Source: MGR-bin208 sp043780275
GTDB lineage: Bacteria; Bacteroidota; Bacteroidia; Chitinophagales; Chitinophagaceae
Direction of reading: 5' to 3'
NCBI GenBank assembly: GCA_043780275.1
Contig: JAYWCV010000302.1
Location: forward strand, 1 to 31,788
Length of the DNA stretch: 31,788 nucleotides
The notes beneath the pieces were generated by a model. It saw only the letters and a list, made by a program, of their open reading frames with translations, made no database searches and was not told the origin of the DNA. This document shows, in pieces, positions 1 through 8,448 of the stretch. How positions within the stretch are numbered: the stretch's first letter is position 1; each line of letters opens with the position of its first letter. Both the position numbers and the translations under genes were made by a program.

Positions 1-1877
1 AAGTGGTAAGGATCAGCTGTAAGATTATTAGCATCGTTTAAAAATTGTTTCGAATTATAATAATAACTAAGATTAAAGTATATATTTTTTTTACATTGAA
101 AATCCATTAAAAAAGAACCGGCATGCACTGGTACACCCGGAATATTTTTTCCTGAAAAATTAAGGCTGTCTTTTTTTAAAATACCATAATTGAAATCGCT
201 ATAGGCATACGATCCACTTACTGAAATAGAATTAATAAGGACTGATTGATTGGATAATGTATAAACATAATCCATATTGAATTCAATTCCTTTTTGAATA
301 GTATTACCGGCATTGATGAAAAAATCGGCACCGGTTAAATCACGGCGTTGTACCAATGCATTTTTAATATTGAAATGAAAAGCATTCAGAAAGAAATTTA
401 ATTTCCGCTTTAGTAAACTTGCTTTTGCACCTAATTCATAATTGGTTCCGGACTCTGCTTCCAGGTTGGTGCTAATTATGCCGGTAGATGGAAGCAATTC
501 AGCCAGAGTGGGAGGTGAAAATCCTTTCGATAAAGTGGATTGCATTTCAAAAAAATCATTCAGTTTGTGTGAAACAGAAAGCCTGGGTGCCAATTCGTTT
601 TTGTAATTTCTTTTTTGAGAAAGGATAGGATATTTATTCAGCCTGGTAATTTCTACAGATGTAAAATTGGAACTGATGCCGGCATGGATAAACCATGTAT
701 TCCTGTAACTGTAATCGAGCTGGGTAAAATAACTCTTAAGATTATATTGTATTTCATCATTTGTTTGCAAGGTATCCGGATTCCCTTTTTTATTTTTATA
801 AATCTTCGTATTAAAATATCCCCATTGCATTTCAGACCCAATCAACCATTTCCATTCGTCATCATTTTTCTTTTTGTTCCATGAAAGGGTTGACCTTCCG
901 CCAAAATGTGGTTCTATACGACGTTCATAATTACGGATGGATGGATTGCGGATATTGGCATAGGCCCCGTATAGGGTTGTTTTTAAATTCCATTCAGCAT
1001 TAATTTTATATTGATCTGTAATGCCTGCCAGAAAATTTTTCTGATAAATAGCAGCTTTTGCTGCAACTGCACCGGGTAAACCGGCTCCGGCTGGGCGTGA
1101 TGCTTTTGGATTCGAAGTGAATTGTGCCAGCGTAAGAGCTCCGGGAGTTTGATAAAAAAGATCAGTAAATAAAACGGATGTTGTTAATTGATGTTTGTTA
1201 GAAATTTTCAGATCCGATGTCCATGAAAAATTATCCCGGCGCATATTGGTATGATCCCGGTAACCATCCGTTTGATTATGGGCATAGCTAAAAATGTTTC
1301 GATTATTTTTTTCTCCAAAACTGATTGTTGTCATAAAATTCTTTAAACCAAAACTTCCGGTAAGCATTTCTGCAGAAATTCCTTTTTCCCAGTTTTCATC
1401 AAAAGACCGCATCAGTATCAAACCACCTGTTCCTGCGCCATACATACTGCCGGCCGGGCCGTTTACAACATCTATCGAGGAAAATGCATTGGTTGCAAAC
1501 TGATTGAAATAGGTATTCCCACCGGGATCTGTAACCGGAATATTATTCCAATAGACTTTTACATTTCTAACGCCAAAGGGTGAACGTATAGAGCCACCCC
1601 GAATATTGATTCGGTAACTTCCGGGAGAACGTTCTTCCATTCTTACGCCGGCAATAGAATTGAATGCATGTACAAGGGAAAGTTTGTTGTTTCTGTCAGC
1701 AAGTTTCGATTCAATTATTTTTACCGCAATACTGTTTTCATATTTTTTTCGGGTTTGATCAAAAGCAGTTACAACAACTTCTTCAAGAGTTTTAGATGAA
1801 TCGATAACGTTTTCCTGGCAGAATGTGGGAAACGGAATCAATAAAAAAAACAAAAATAATAGTTTTAAATGTTGCAT
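1..1877 (-). CDS. TonB-dependent outer-membrane receptor, C-terminus cut by window edge
   Basis: The reading frame is open from an ATG at 1877 to base 1, giving about 625 residues with no stop, so the end of the barrel lies outside the window. It begins with a signal peptide (MQHLKLLFLFFLLIPFPTFC, then Q) and a short segment with the TonB-box-like EEVVVTAF. A plug domain follows, with NIRGGSIRSPFG, VYWNNIPVTDPGG and the typical VVNGPAGSMYGAGTGGLI. After that come alternating beta-strands ending in aromatic residues, and GFSPPTLAELLPSTG near the last third. The family imports siderophores, vitamins or similar ligands across the outer membrane using TonB energy. The plug resembles FecA-type receptors but lacks the N-terminal signalling domain, so the substrate is not predictable. 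It is divergent from the permease gene at 1933. Confidence 0.93.
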   Translation of the reverse strand, partial: MQHLKLLFLFFLLIPFPTFCQENVIDSSKTLEEVVVTAFDQTRKKYENSIAVKIIESKLADRNNKLSLVHAFNSIAGVRMEERSPGSYRINIRGGSIRSPFGVRNVKVYWNNIPVTDPGGNTYFNQFATNAFSSIDVVNGPAGSMYGAGTGGLILMRSFDENWEKGISAEMLTGSFGLKNFMTTISFGEKNNRNIFSYAHNQTDGYRDHTNMRRDNFSWTSDLKISNKHQLTTSVLFTDLFYQTPGALTLAQFTSNPKASRPAGAGLPGAVAAKAAIYQKNFLAGITDQYKINAEWNLKTTLYGAYANIRNPSIRNYERRIEPHFGGRSTLSWNKKKNDDEWKWLIGSEMQWGYFNTKIYKNKKGNPDTLQTNDEIQYNLKSYFTQLDYSYRNTWFIHAGISSNFTSVEITRLNKYPILSQKRNYKNELAPRLSVSHKLNDFFEMQSTLSKGFSPPTLAELLPSTGIISTNLEAESGTNYELGAKASLLKRKLNFFLNAFHFNIKNALVQRRDLTGADFFINAGNTIQKGIEFNMDYVYTLSNQSVLINSISVSGSYAYSDFNYGILKKDSLNFSGKNIPGVPVHAGSFLMDFQCKKNIYFNLSYYYNSKQFLNDANNLTADPYH

Positions 1878-1932
1878 TTTAATTCTTGAATTGCGGGCTA
1901 AGTTAAATTATATATTTTACTATCTTCATCGC

Positions 1933-3264
1933 ATGAAGTCAAAAAACAAGCTGAATCTTTTCAGCATCACCATGATCGTTATCGGCCTTGTAATTGGCAT
2001 GGGAATTTTCCGGACTTCAAAAGATGTTGCACAGGCTGCCTTAAATCCGGAGATATTTTTTAGTGCCTGGATTGTTGGAGGAATGATTGCTTTTTGCGGA
2101 GCTTTAACCTATGCCGAGATCGGTTCAAGATATCCGGTAACCGGTGGTTACTATAAAGTGTTTGCTTATGCATACCATCCATCCATTGCGTTTGCTATCA
2201 ACTGTATCATTTTAATCTCCAATGCTGCATCCGTAGCCGGTGTGGCATTGATTGGCAGCGAATATATTGCACCCATACTATTTGAAGCAGGATCTACTAA
2301 TTTAATGAAATCATTCATTGCTATGGGTGCTATCATCCTCTTCTATTTTATCAACCTGATGGGATTACGGATGAGTTCGAAAACACAGAATGTGTTGATG
2401 CTGATAAAAATTGCCATGCTGCTAGTATTGATAGCGGCCATTTTCTTCCCCCAGTTTTATAATCAAAATCCGGCGGTGCTACAAAGCGAAGCCTTTAATG
2501 CAGGATCTGTTTTATTGTCTTTCGGGCTGGCTTTGAAAGCCACTTCATTTACATATGGTGGTTATCAGCAAACAATCAATTTTGGTGAGGAGGTGCAGAA
2601 TCCGCAACGCAATATTCCACGGGGAATATTTATCGGCATCGTGGTCATCATCTCGTTATACCTGGCCGTTAGTTATTCGTATTATAAGATCATCGGCTTG
2701 CAGGAATTAAAAGACACTTCAGGAATTGCCTCCATTGTAGCAGAAAGAATGTTTGGCATTACCGGTAAATATGTGGCTTCCGTATTGCTGTTTGTTGCCG
2801 TGTTGGCTTATGTAAATGTATTGTTGCTGAGCAATCCAAGAGTGATGTATGCCATGAGTGAAGATGGTATATTGCCGGCAGCATTTAAAAAGAAAGACGA
2901 GAAAAAAGATGTGCTGACCGTAAGTCTGACCGTTTTTGCAGCAGCATGTGTAGTGGTGCTTTTCTTTGCAGATACCTTTGATAAGATTCTAAGTTTTACC
3001 ATTTTTCTCGACTCCATCGGGATGGCCACATCAGCGGCTACTATTTTTGTTTTAAGAAAACGAACCAAACATCTTGACGGAACGGGTATTTATTCCATGA
3101 AATTATATCCGCTGTTACCCATCATTTTTGTATTGGCTTATATTTTCGTTGGCACTATGATTGCCATAACCACTCCACAGTATGCTGTAATAGGTTTGCT
3201 GGTATTCACTGCTTTTTTCGGTCTTTATTTTATTATACAATACCTGAAAAAAATTAAAAATTAA
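1933..3264 (+). CDS. APC-superfamily amino-acid permease
   Basis: This 443-residue integral membrane protein has about 12 hydrophobic segments. TM1 carries the unwound-helix glycine motif of the APC family (VIGLVIGMGIF), and a conserved region around TM6 reads FTYGGYQQTINFGEEVQNP, followed by RNIPRGIF as in AA_permease_2 proteins. It should take up an amino acid by proton or ion symport, or by exchange, across the inner membrane. The frame could be extended upstream to a GTG at 1825, but that would run into the divergent receptor gene and add a polar, non-conserved leader. The ATG at 1933 gives the standard N-terminus MKSKNKLNLFS. Its stop lies only 2 bases before the PLP-lyase ATG, so the two are surely co-transcribed. 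This suggests that the substrate is the amino acid the lyase uses. Confidence 0.9.
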   Translation: MKSKNKLNLFSITMIVIGLVIGMGIFRTSKDVAQAALNPEIFFSAWIVGGMIAFCGALTYAEIGSRYPVTGGYYKVFAYAYHPSIAFAINCIILISNAASVAGVALIGSEYIAPILFEAGSTNLMKSFIAMGAIILFYFINLMGLRMSSKTQNVLMLIKIAMLLVLIAAIFFPQFYNQNPAVLQSEAFNAGSVLLSFGLALKATSFTYGGYQQTINFGEEVQNPQRNIPRGIFIGIVVIISLYLAVSYSYYKIIGLQELKDTSGIASIVAERMFGITGKYVASVLLFVAVLAYVNVLLLSNPRVMYAMSEDGILPAAFKKKDEKKDVLTVSLTVFAAACVVVLFFADTFDKILSFTIFLDSIGMATSAATIFVLRKRTKHLDGTGIYSMKLYPLLPIIFVLAYIFVGTMIAITTPQYAVIGLLVFTAFFGLYFIIQYLKKIKN

Positions 3265-3266
3265 AA

Positions 3267-4427
3267 ATGGACCTTTCATATATACTCAATGAATTGGGCG
3301 AAGAAAGGGAGCATTATTTCAATGCGGTTTCGCCACCCATCATGCAAACCAGCAATTTTACTTTTAATAAAGTTGCTGATATGCGCAAGGCATTTGCCGA
3401 TGAAATGGATGGATATTTATACAGTAGGGGATTGAACCCAACAGTAGAAATTCTCAGAAAAAAATTAGCGGCTTTAGACGGGGCAGAAGACTGCCTTGTA
3501 TTTAACAGCGGAGCTGCTGCCATCTTTGCCGGCGTACTGGCCAATATAAAATCCGGTGATCATATTGTAAGTGTTGAAAAACCGTATACGTGGGCTCAGA
3601 AGATGTTTGATGAAATTCTGCCACGTTTTGGAGTAACTACCACTTATATTGATGGAACAGATATTTTAAATTGGGAAAATGCAGTTCAAAATAATACATG
3701 TCTGTTCTATCTCGAATCGCCCAATGGCTGGACGTACAAATTGCAGGATTTAAAAGCCGTAGCTGATCTGGCAAAATCAAAAGGGATCATCAGTTTTATT
3801 GATAACAGTTATTGTACTCCTTTATTTCAGAAACCCATCGAGTCGGGTATTGATATCAGTATGCAGACAGCTACAAAATACATCGGTGGACACAGTGATA
3901 CATTGGGTGGTGTATTGTGTGGCAGTCATGCTTTAATGAAAAAAATATTCGATAGCGAATACTTAAATATTGGTAGCGGTATTCAACCTTTCAATGCCTG
4001 GTTACTTATTCGTGGTTTACGAACCATGCCTATGCGTTTGGAACGAATTTCAAAAACAACCATGGAGGTATTTCATTTTCTGAAACAGCATCCTAAAGTC
4101 GAAAATGTAATTTTCCCATATCATGAATCATTTCCTCAATACGAATTGGCAAAAAAACAAATGACCAGTGCCTGCGGATTAATGACCCTGATTTTAAAGA
4201 CAGAAAAGCGGGAGGATATTGAAAAATTCTGTGAATCGTTAAATCATATTATGATGGCCGTTAGCTGGGGTGGTCACGAATCGCTGGTCATTCCCAAATG
4301 TGCAGGTTTAAGCATTTCCGATTTTGACCCTAAAAATATGGAGCATCGGTTTGTAAGGCTTTATACCGGGTTGGAGGAGCCGGATTATCTGATTAATGAT
4401 ATTAATCAGGCTTTGGAAAAGTTGTAA
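3267..4427 (+). CDS. PLP-dependent Cys/Met metabolism enzyme (cystathionine gamma-synthase / methionine gamma-lyase family)
   Basis: The 386-residue length is normal for this fold-type I family. Visible motifs, in order, are YSRGLNPTVE (PLP-phosphate contact from the neighbouring subunit), FNSGAAAIFA, FIDNSYCTP (Asp that binds the pyridine nitrogen), ATKYIGGHSD with the Schiff-base lysine at about residue 204, GGHESLVIP and FVRLYTGLEEPD (Arg for the substrate carboxylate). Members catalyse gamma-replacement, or beta- or gamma-elimination, on sulfur amino acids such as cystathionine, homocysteine, methionine or cysteine. Several motifs differ from textbook members: LESPNGW replaces ESPxNP, and DNSYCTP replaces DNTFATP. 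The exact reaction therefore cannot be assigned. The tight coupling to an amino-acid permease favours a catabolic lyase over a biosynthetic synthase. Confidence 0.9.
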   Translation: MDLSYILNELGEEREHYFNAVSPPIMQTSNFTFNKVADMRKAFADEMDGYLYSRGLNPTVEILRKKLAALDGAEDCLVFNSGAAAIFAGVLANIKSGDHIVSVEKPYTWAQKMFDEILPRFGVTTTYIDGTDILNWENAVQNNTCLFYLESPNGWTYKLQDLKAVADLAKSKGIISFIDNSYCTPLFQKPIESGIDISMQTATKYIGGHSDTLGGVLCGSHALMKKIFDSEYLNIGSGIQPFNAWLLIRGLRTMPMRLERISKTTMEVFHFLKQHPKVENVIFPYHESFPQYELAKKQMTSACGLMTLILKTEKREDIEKFCESLNHIMMAVSWGGHESLVIPKCAGLSISDFDPKNMEHRFVRLYTGLEEPDYLINDINQALEKL

Positions 4428-4481
4428 ACTGCAACTTGTTTCCGCTTATCAATTTTCTGCAATTCCGCAATACAATTCAAT

Positions 4482-4489
4482 TATTTTTG
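4482..4489 (+). promoter_or_regulatory. Bacteroidota -7 box TATTTTTG for the TolC gene
   Basis: An exact TAnnTTTG box ends 7 bases before the ATG at 4497. With the transcription start usually a few bases after the box, the mRNA would have a 5' leader of at most a few bases. A TTCTG about 20 bases upstream is only a weak -33 element. Confidence 0.5.
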
Positions 4490-4496
4490 TACTACT

Positions 4497-5921
4497 ATGA
4501 AGTATATTTTCTTACTAGTCTCTTTTGCAGCAAGCCAATCTACAATATTTGGACAAGAAAAGTGGGACCTTAAAAAATGTGTTCAATTTGCCATTGAAAA
4601 TAATATATCTGTACGGCAATCAGATCTGCAAACACGGTTTTCTAAACTTATTGTCGATCAAAATTTGTTGTCCCGGTACCCCTCTCTAAATTTTCAACCA
4701 AGTGGCGGTTTCAGGTTAGGACGTTCAGAAAACCCCACAACCGGTGTATTGGAAGACAATAATTTTTTGAGTGCCGGCTTTAATTTGAACAGTTCTGTTT
4801 CTGTATTTAACTGGTTTTCTAAAAGAAATACCATTGAGTCAAACCAGTTGATTCATGAAGCAGACCGGGCCGCAGTGAATAAAGTAAAGGATGATATTGC
4901 ATTAAATGTAGCAGTGGCTTTTTTACAAATTCTGTTAACCCGTGAACAAACCAAACTTTCAGAAATTCAAATAGCTCAAACCAAATTTCAATTAGAAAAT
5001 ACCCAAAAACAAGTTAATGCAGGGGTATTGCCCGAAATAAATGCGGCAGAACTTGAGGCGCAATTGGCAAGGGATAACTCGGCATTAGTTACTGCAGTTG
5101 CAAGTGTGCAGCAACAAATTCTTCAAATGAAAGCGTTGTTGAATCTGGATGCCTCTGTCGATTTTGACATAGAAAGTCCACCGGTTGACCGAATTCCAAT
5201 GGATGCCCTGGCCGATCTTCAACCCGAGTCGGTATATAAAATGGCATTGGCCAATTTGCCACAGCAAAAAGTGAATGAACTGAGAATGCTTTCTGCTAAG
5301 AAAAGTGTTGATGCGGCCAAAGGATTTATGTATCCCAATATTTCCATGTTTGGCGGATTAGGAAGTAATTATGTAAATATCAAATTTCCTGAATTTAATC
5401 AGGGTCCAAAAAAAATTACCGGTGCAACCGTAAATGTTAGCGGAACCGATTATAATGTAATGTCTCCTTCATTTATCATTGCAGGCGAAAAAGCAATTCC
5501 TTTTGGAGAGCAGATGAATAAAAACTTCAGTCAGAATATTGGTGTTTCTATGAACATTCCCATATTTAATGGAGGAAGTGCCAAAACAAACTGGAAAAGA
5601 ACACAGTTGGTAGTTAATCAGTGGGAGTTGCAAAAAGAAGCGGATGATCAGAAATTGAAACAGGATATTTATAGAGCATTTATTGATGCAGTAACGTCAT
5701 TAGAAAAATTTAATGCCAGTAAAAAATCAGTGCAAACAGCAGAAAGACTATATGATTTTTCTAAAAAAAGATTTGAAGTAAACCTTTTATCTACTTTTGA
5801 ATTAATCAATAGTCAGAACAGTTTATTGCGGGCAAAAATAGATTTACTCTATGCACAATTCGATCATGTATTTAAAATGAAGATGTTGGAATTTTATAAA
5901 GGACAAGGATTAAAATTATAG
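4497..5921 (+). CDS. TolC-family outer-membrane efflux protein
   Basis: This 474-residue protein begins with a short signal peptide (cleavage near IFGQ). It then has the hallmark N-terminal motif of Bacteroidota TolC proteins, WDLKKCVQFAIENN. Two OEP repeats follow, each with long amphipathic helices (for example QLENTQKQVNAGVLPEINAAELEAQLA) and short beta segments such as GVSMNIPIFNGG. TolC trimers form the outer-membrane channel and periplasmic tunnel of tripartite efflux pumps or type I secretion systems. It is followed 19 bases later by the HlyD-like adaptor and clearly forms an operon with it. No transporter gene follows, so the inner-membrane pump must be encoded elsewhere. Confidence 0.95.
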   Translation: MKYIFLLVSFAASQSTIFGQEKWDLKKCVQFAIENNISVRQSDLQTRFSKLIVDQNLLSRYPSLNFQPSGGFRLGRSENPTTGVLEDNNFLSAGFNLNSSVSVFNWFSKRNTIESNQLIHEADRAAVNKVKDDIALNVAVAFLQILLTREQTKLSEIQIAQTKFQLENTQKQVNAGVLPEINAAELEAQLARDNSALVTAVASVQQQILQMKALLNLDASVDFDIESPPVDRIPMDALADLQPESVYKMALANLPQQKVNELRMLSAKKSVDAAKGFMYPNISMFGGLGSNYVNIKFPEFNQGPKKITGATVNVSGTDYNVMSPSFIIAGEKAIPFGEQMNKNFSQNIGVSMNIPIFNGGSAKTNWKRTQLVVNQWELQKEADDQKLKQDIYRAFIDAVTSLEKFNASKKSVQTAERLYDFSKKRFEVNLLSTFELINSQNSLLRAKIDLLYAQFDHVFKMKMLEFYKGQGLKL

Positions 5922-5940
5922 AAGTTAATTTAAATATATT

Positions 5941-7317
5941 ATGAATAAATCAGTTAAATGGACATTGATCATTCTTGTAATAGTCATCATCGGAGCAATA
6001 GCCGGTAAAATGATTTGGGGAAAAGATGATAGTGGAATTAAAGTAAGTACAGAGAAAGCATCGTTTAAAACAATTACAGAAACGGTAAATGCCAGTGGTA
6101 AGATTTATCCCGAGGTGGAAATAAAAGTCAGCTCGGATATTTCCGGCGAGATTGTAGAGTTGAATGTTATGGAAGGCGATAGTGTACGGAAAGGACAATT
6201 GCTTGCAAGAATCTATGCCGATATATATGCATTGCAGCGAGATGAAGCTTCTTCACGTGTCAATCAATCCATGGCGGGTGTTTTAAACAGCAGCGCTGCA
6301 TTAGAAGCTTTGAAAGCAGCTATGCAACAGGATAAAACTACGTTGGATAGAAATAAAACACTGTTTGATCAGAAAGTGATTTCGAAGGCAGAATTGGAGC
6401 AATTTGAAACAAGATATCTTTCGTCAAAAGCAAATTACGAAGCAGCATTACAAGGTATTAAAGGATTACAGGCCGGTGTGCAAACTGCAGAAGCCGGACT
6501 GACACAAGCCAATAAAAATCTGGGCAGAGCAGGTATAGTAGCACCTATGGATGGCGTTATTTCTTTATTGGCTGTAAAAAAAGGCGAACGTGTTGTGGGT
6601 ACTGCACAAATGACCGGTACCGAAATGATGCGGGTTGCCGACATGAGTAAATTGGAAGTGAGGGTGGATGTTGGAGAAAATGATATCATTAAAATTAATA
6701 TCGGCGACTCGGCCGATGTGGAAGTGGATGCATATAATAATAGAAAGTTCAAAGGCGTGGTTACACAAATAGCCAGCAGTACTACCCGCTCGGGGTCGGC
6801 CGCTGTTTCAACAACAACCGATGTTACTAACTATGAGGTACATATCCGTTTAGATCCTGCATCGTATAGTGATTTGATTGACCCTTCGAAAGTTAAAAAA
6901 TTTCCTTTCCGTCCGGGTATGAATGCCAGTGCGGATATAAAAACAAAACGACACGATAATGTGTTGGCTGTGCCAATCAATGCAGTTGCTGCAAGAGAGA
7001 AAGGAAGTGATAAGAGTATCGACGACAAAAAGAAAGAAAATATAAAGAATAGCAGTAAAACGGAAGGCGAAGAAGAAACAACGGTGGCCATTGATTCGGA
7101 CGAGCTGGAAGAAGTAGTGTTTATTGTAGATAAAGAAGGCAAGGTTAAAAAAACGGCCGTTAAAACGTCTATTCAGGATATTAATTATATCGAAATTACG
7201 TCGGGCCTGAAAGAAGGTGACGAGGTAGTGATAGCACCTTATAATGCGATCAGTAAAACACTAAAAGACGGAACCAAAGTAAAAGTAACTGCAAAGGATA
7301 AGTTATACGAAAAATAA
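5941..7317 (+). CDS. HlyD/MacA-like periplasmic adaptor of a tripartite efflux pump
   Basis: The 458-residue protein has one N-terminal membrane anchor (WTLIILVIVIIGAIAGKMIWG). A biotinyl/lipoyl-like half-motif follows (SGEIVELNVMEGDSVRKGQLLARI, about residues 64-90). Next come an alpha-helical hairpin rich in Ala/Gln/Lys, the second lipoyl half (GIVAPMDGVISLLAVKKGERV), a beta-barrel domain and a membrane-proximal domain (ITSGLKEGDEVVIAPYNAI). This is the order found in MacA/HlyD adaptors, which bridge an ABC or RND transporter to TolC. About 45 residues (near 350-395) form a charged Lys/Glu/Ser/Asp-rich insertion, probably a flexible loop. It is the second gene of the TolC unit, and a terminator follows at 7342. 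The transporter partner is not in this window. Confidence 0.93.
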   Translation: MNKSVKWTLIILVIVIIGAIAGKMIWGKDDSGIKVSTEKASFKTITETVNASGKIYPEVEIKVSSDISGEIVELNVMEGDSVRKGQLLARIYADIYALQRDEASSRVNQSMAGVLNSSAALEALKAAMQQDKTTLDRNKTLFDQKVISKAELEQFETRYLSSKANYEAALQGIKGLQAGVQTAEAGLTQANKNLGRAGIVAPMDGVISLLAVKKGERVVGTAQMTGTEMMRVADMSKLEVRVDVGENDIIKINIGDSADVEVDAYNNRKFKGVVTQIASSTTRSGSAAVSTTTDVTNYEVHIRLDPASYSDLIDPSKVKKFPFRPGMNASADIKTKRHDNVLAVPINAVAAREKGSDKSIDDKKKENIKNSSKTEGEEETTVAIDSDELEEVVFIVDKEGKVKKTAVKTSIQDINYIEITSGLKEGDEVVIAPYNAISKTLKDGTKVKVTAKDKLYEK

Positions 7318-7341
7318 TTTCTGTTATTTTTGTAATTCGAA

Positions 7342-7374
7342 AGAGAGTTGGCTTTTGAGCAACTCTCTTTTTTT
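7342..7374 (+). terminator. Rho-independent terminator after the efflux genes
   Basis: Perfect 9-bp stem AGAGAGTTG (7342-7350) / CAACTCTCT (7360-7368) with a 9-base loop, followed by six T. It closes the TolC-adaptor unit and separates it from gpsA. Confidence 0.85.
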
Positions 7375-7410
7375 ATCTTAAGTTTTTAGCGAAACATAAT
7401 AATTTAATAC

Positions 7411-8448
7411 ATGCGTTTTGGAATTTTAGGAAGTGGAAGTTGGGCAACGGCATTGGCAAAAATGCTGACAGATAATAAGCACGAAATAAATTGGTTATTG
7501 CGTACAGAAACAGCAATTGAATATTTCAATAAAAGAGGGCATAATCCCAATTACCTGACTTCAGTAAACTTCAACACGGCATTAATAAAATTCAGTACGG
7601 ACGTAAAGACGGTAGTAGCTGATGCAGGTATCATTCTAATGGCCATCCCATCTGCATATGTTGAAGAAGTGTTGAAAGAATTGAATAAAGAAGATCTTCA
7701 AAATAAAAAAATAGTATCTGCTATAAAGGGAATTCTGCCAACGGAGAATATTTTATTGAATGAGTACCTGTATAAATATTTCGAGTTTCCGCTCGAAAAT
7801 TATTTTACCGTAATGGGCCCTTGCCATGCAGAAGAAGTGGCTGGCGAAAAACTTTCTTATCTCAGTTTTTCCGGATTAAATGAAGATGTTGCAGAAACGG
7901 TTTCCCGGTTTTTTAAAACAGCTTATATCAATACAGTTGTCAATCATGATGTGATTGGCGTACAATATGCGGCGGTACTTAAAAATATTTATGCGCTGGG
8001 TGCCGGCCTGGCTCACGGATTAGAATATGGGGATAATTTTTTAAGTGTATTGATTGCGAATTGTGCCGATGAAATGGCAGGGTTTTTAAAAAAAGTCGGA
8101 ATCGAACATATGGTCGTTGGAGAACATGAACCCGCAAACCCGGTCACACATCGCAAATCTCCCAATTATGCAGCCTCTGTTTATTTAGGCGATTTGTTGG
8201 TTACCTGTTATTCATTATACAGTCGTAACAGAACTTTTGGTACCATGATCGGGAAAGGATATTCGGTAAAAGCTGCACAACTTGAAATGAATATGGTTGC
8301 TGAAGGATATAATGCTTCCCGATGTATCTATGAAATAAACAAACATGTACATGCTGATATGCCCATTGCCAAAGCTATTTATCAAATCTTGTGGGAGCAA
8401 TGGCCGGCACAAAAAGGGTTTAAGCAGATTGAAGAAGTGTTAATCTAA
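7411..8448 (+). CDS. gpsA: Glycerol-3-phosphate dehydrogenase [NAD(P)+]
   Basis: This cytoplasmic enzyme reduces dihydroxyacetone phosphate to sn-glycerol 3-phosphate, the backbone for phospholipids. The 345 residues start with a Rossmann dinucleotide motif, GILGSGSWATALA. They then show AIPSAYVEEVL, SAIKGI, GPCHAEEVA and the catalytic-lysine block VLKNIYALGAG (Lys at about residue 191). GDLLVTCYSLYSRNRTFG and a C-terminal substrate-binding helix bundle follow. GPCHAEE in place of the enterobacterial GPSFAxE matches Bacteroidota orthologues. ATG at 7411 is the only start that leaves the Rossmann strand intact. The 3' end overlaps the end of convergent hemW by 9 bp. Confidence 0.96.
   Translation: MRFGILGSGSWATALAKMLTDNKHEINWLLRTETAIEYFNKRGHNPNYLTSVNFNTALIKFSTDVKTVVADAGIILMAIPSAYVEEVLKELNKEDLQNKKIVSAIKGILPTENILLNEYLYKYFEFPLENYFTVMGPCHAEEVAGEKLSYLSFSGLNEDVAETVSRFFKTAYINTVVNHDVIGVQYAAVLKNIYALGAGLAHGLEYGDNFLSVLIANCADEMAGFLKKVGIEHMVVGEHEPANPVTHRKSPNYAASVYLGDLLVTCYSLYSRNRTFGTMIGKGYSVKAAQLEMNMVAEGYNASRCIYEINKHVHADMPIAKAIYQILWEQWPAQKGFKQIEEVLI

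Noticed and set aside
1825..1932. Extended N-terminus of the permease from GTG 1825
   Set aside because: It would overlap the divergent TonB receptor gene and add 36 polar, unconserved residues. ATG 1933 gives the usual permease start.
6435..6752. 105-codon minus-strand frame inside the adaptor gene
   Set aside because: Antisense to a clear HlyD-like gene, with no promoter or family signal. It reflects codon bias of the real gene.
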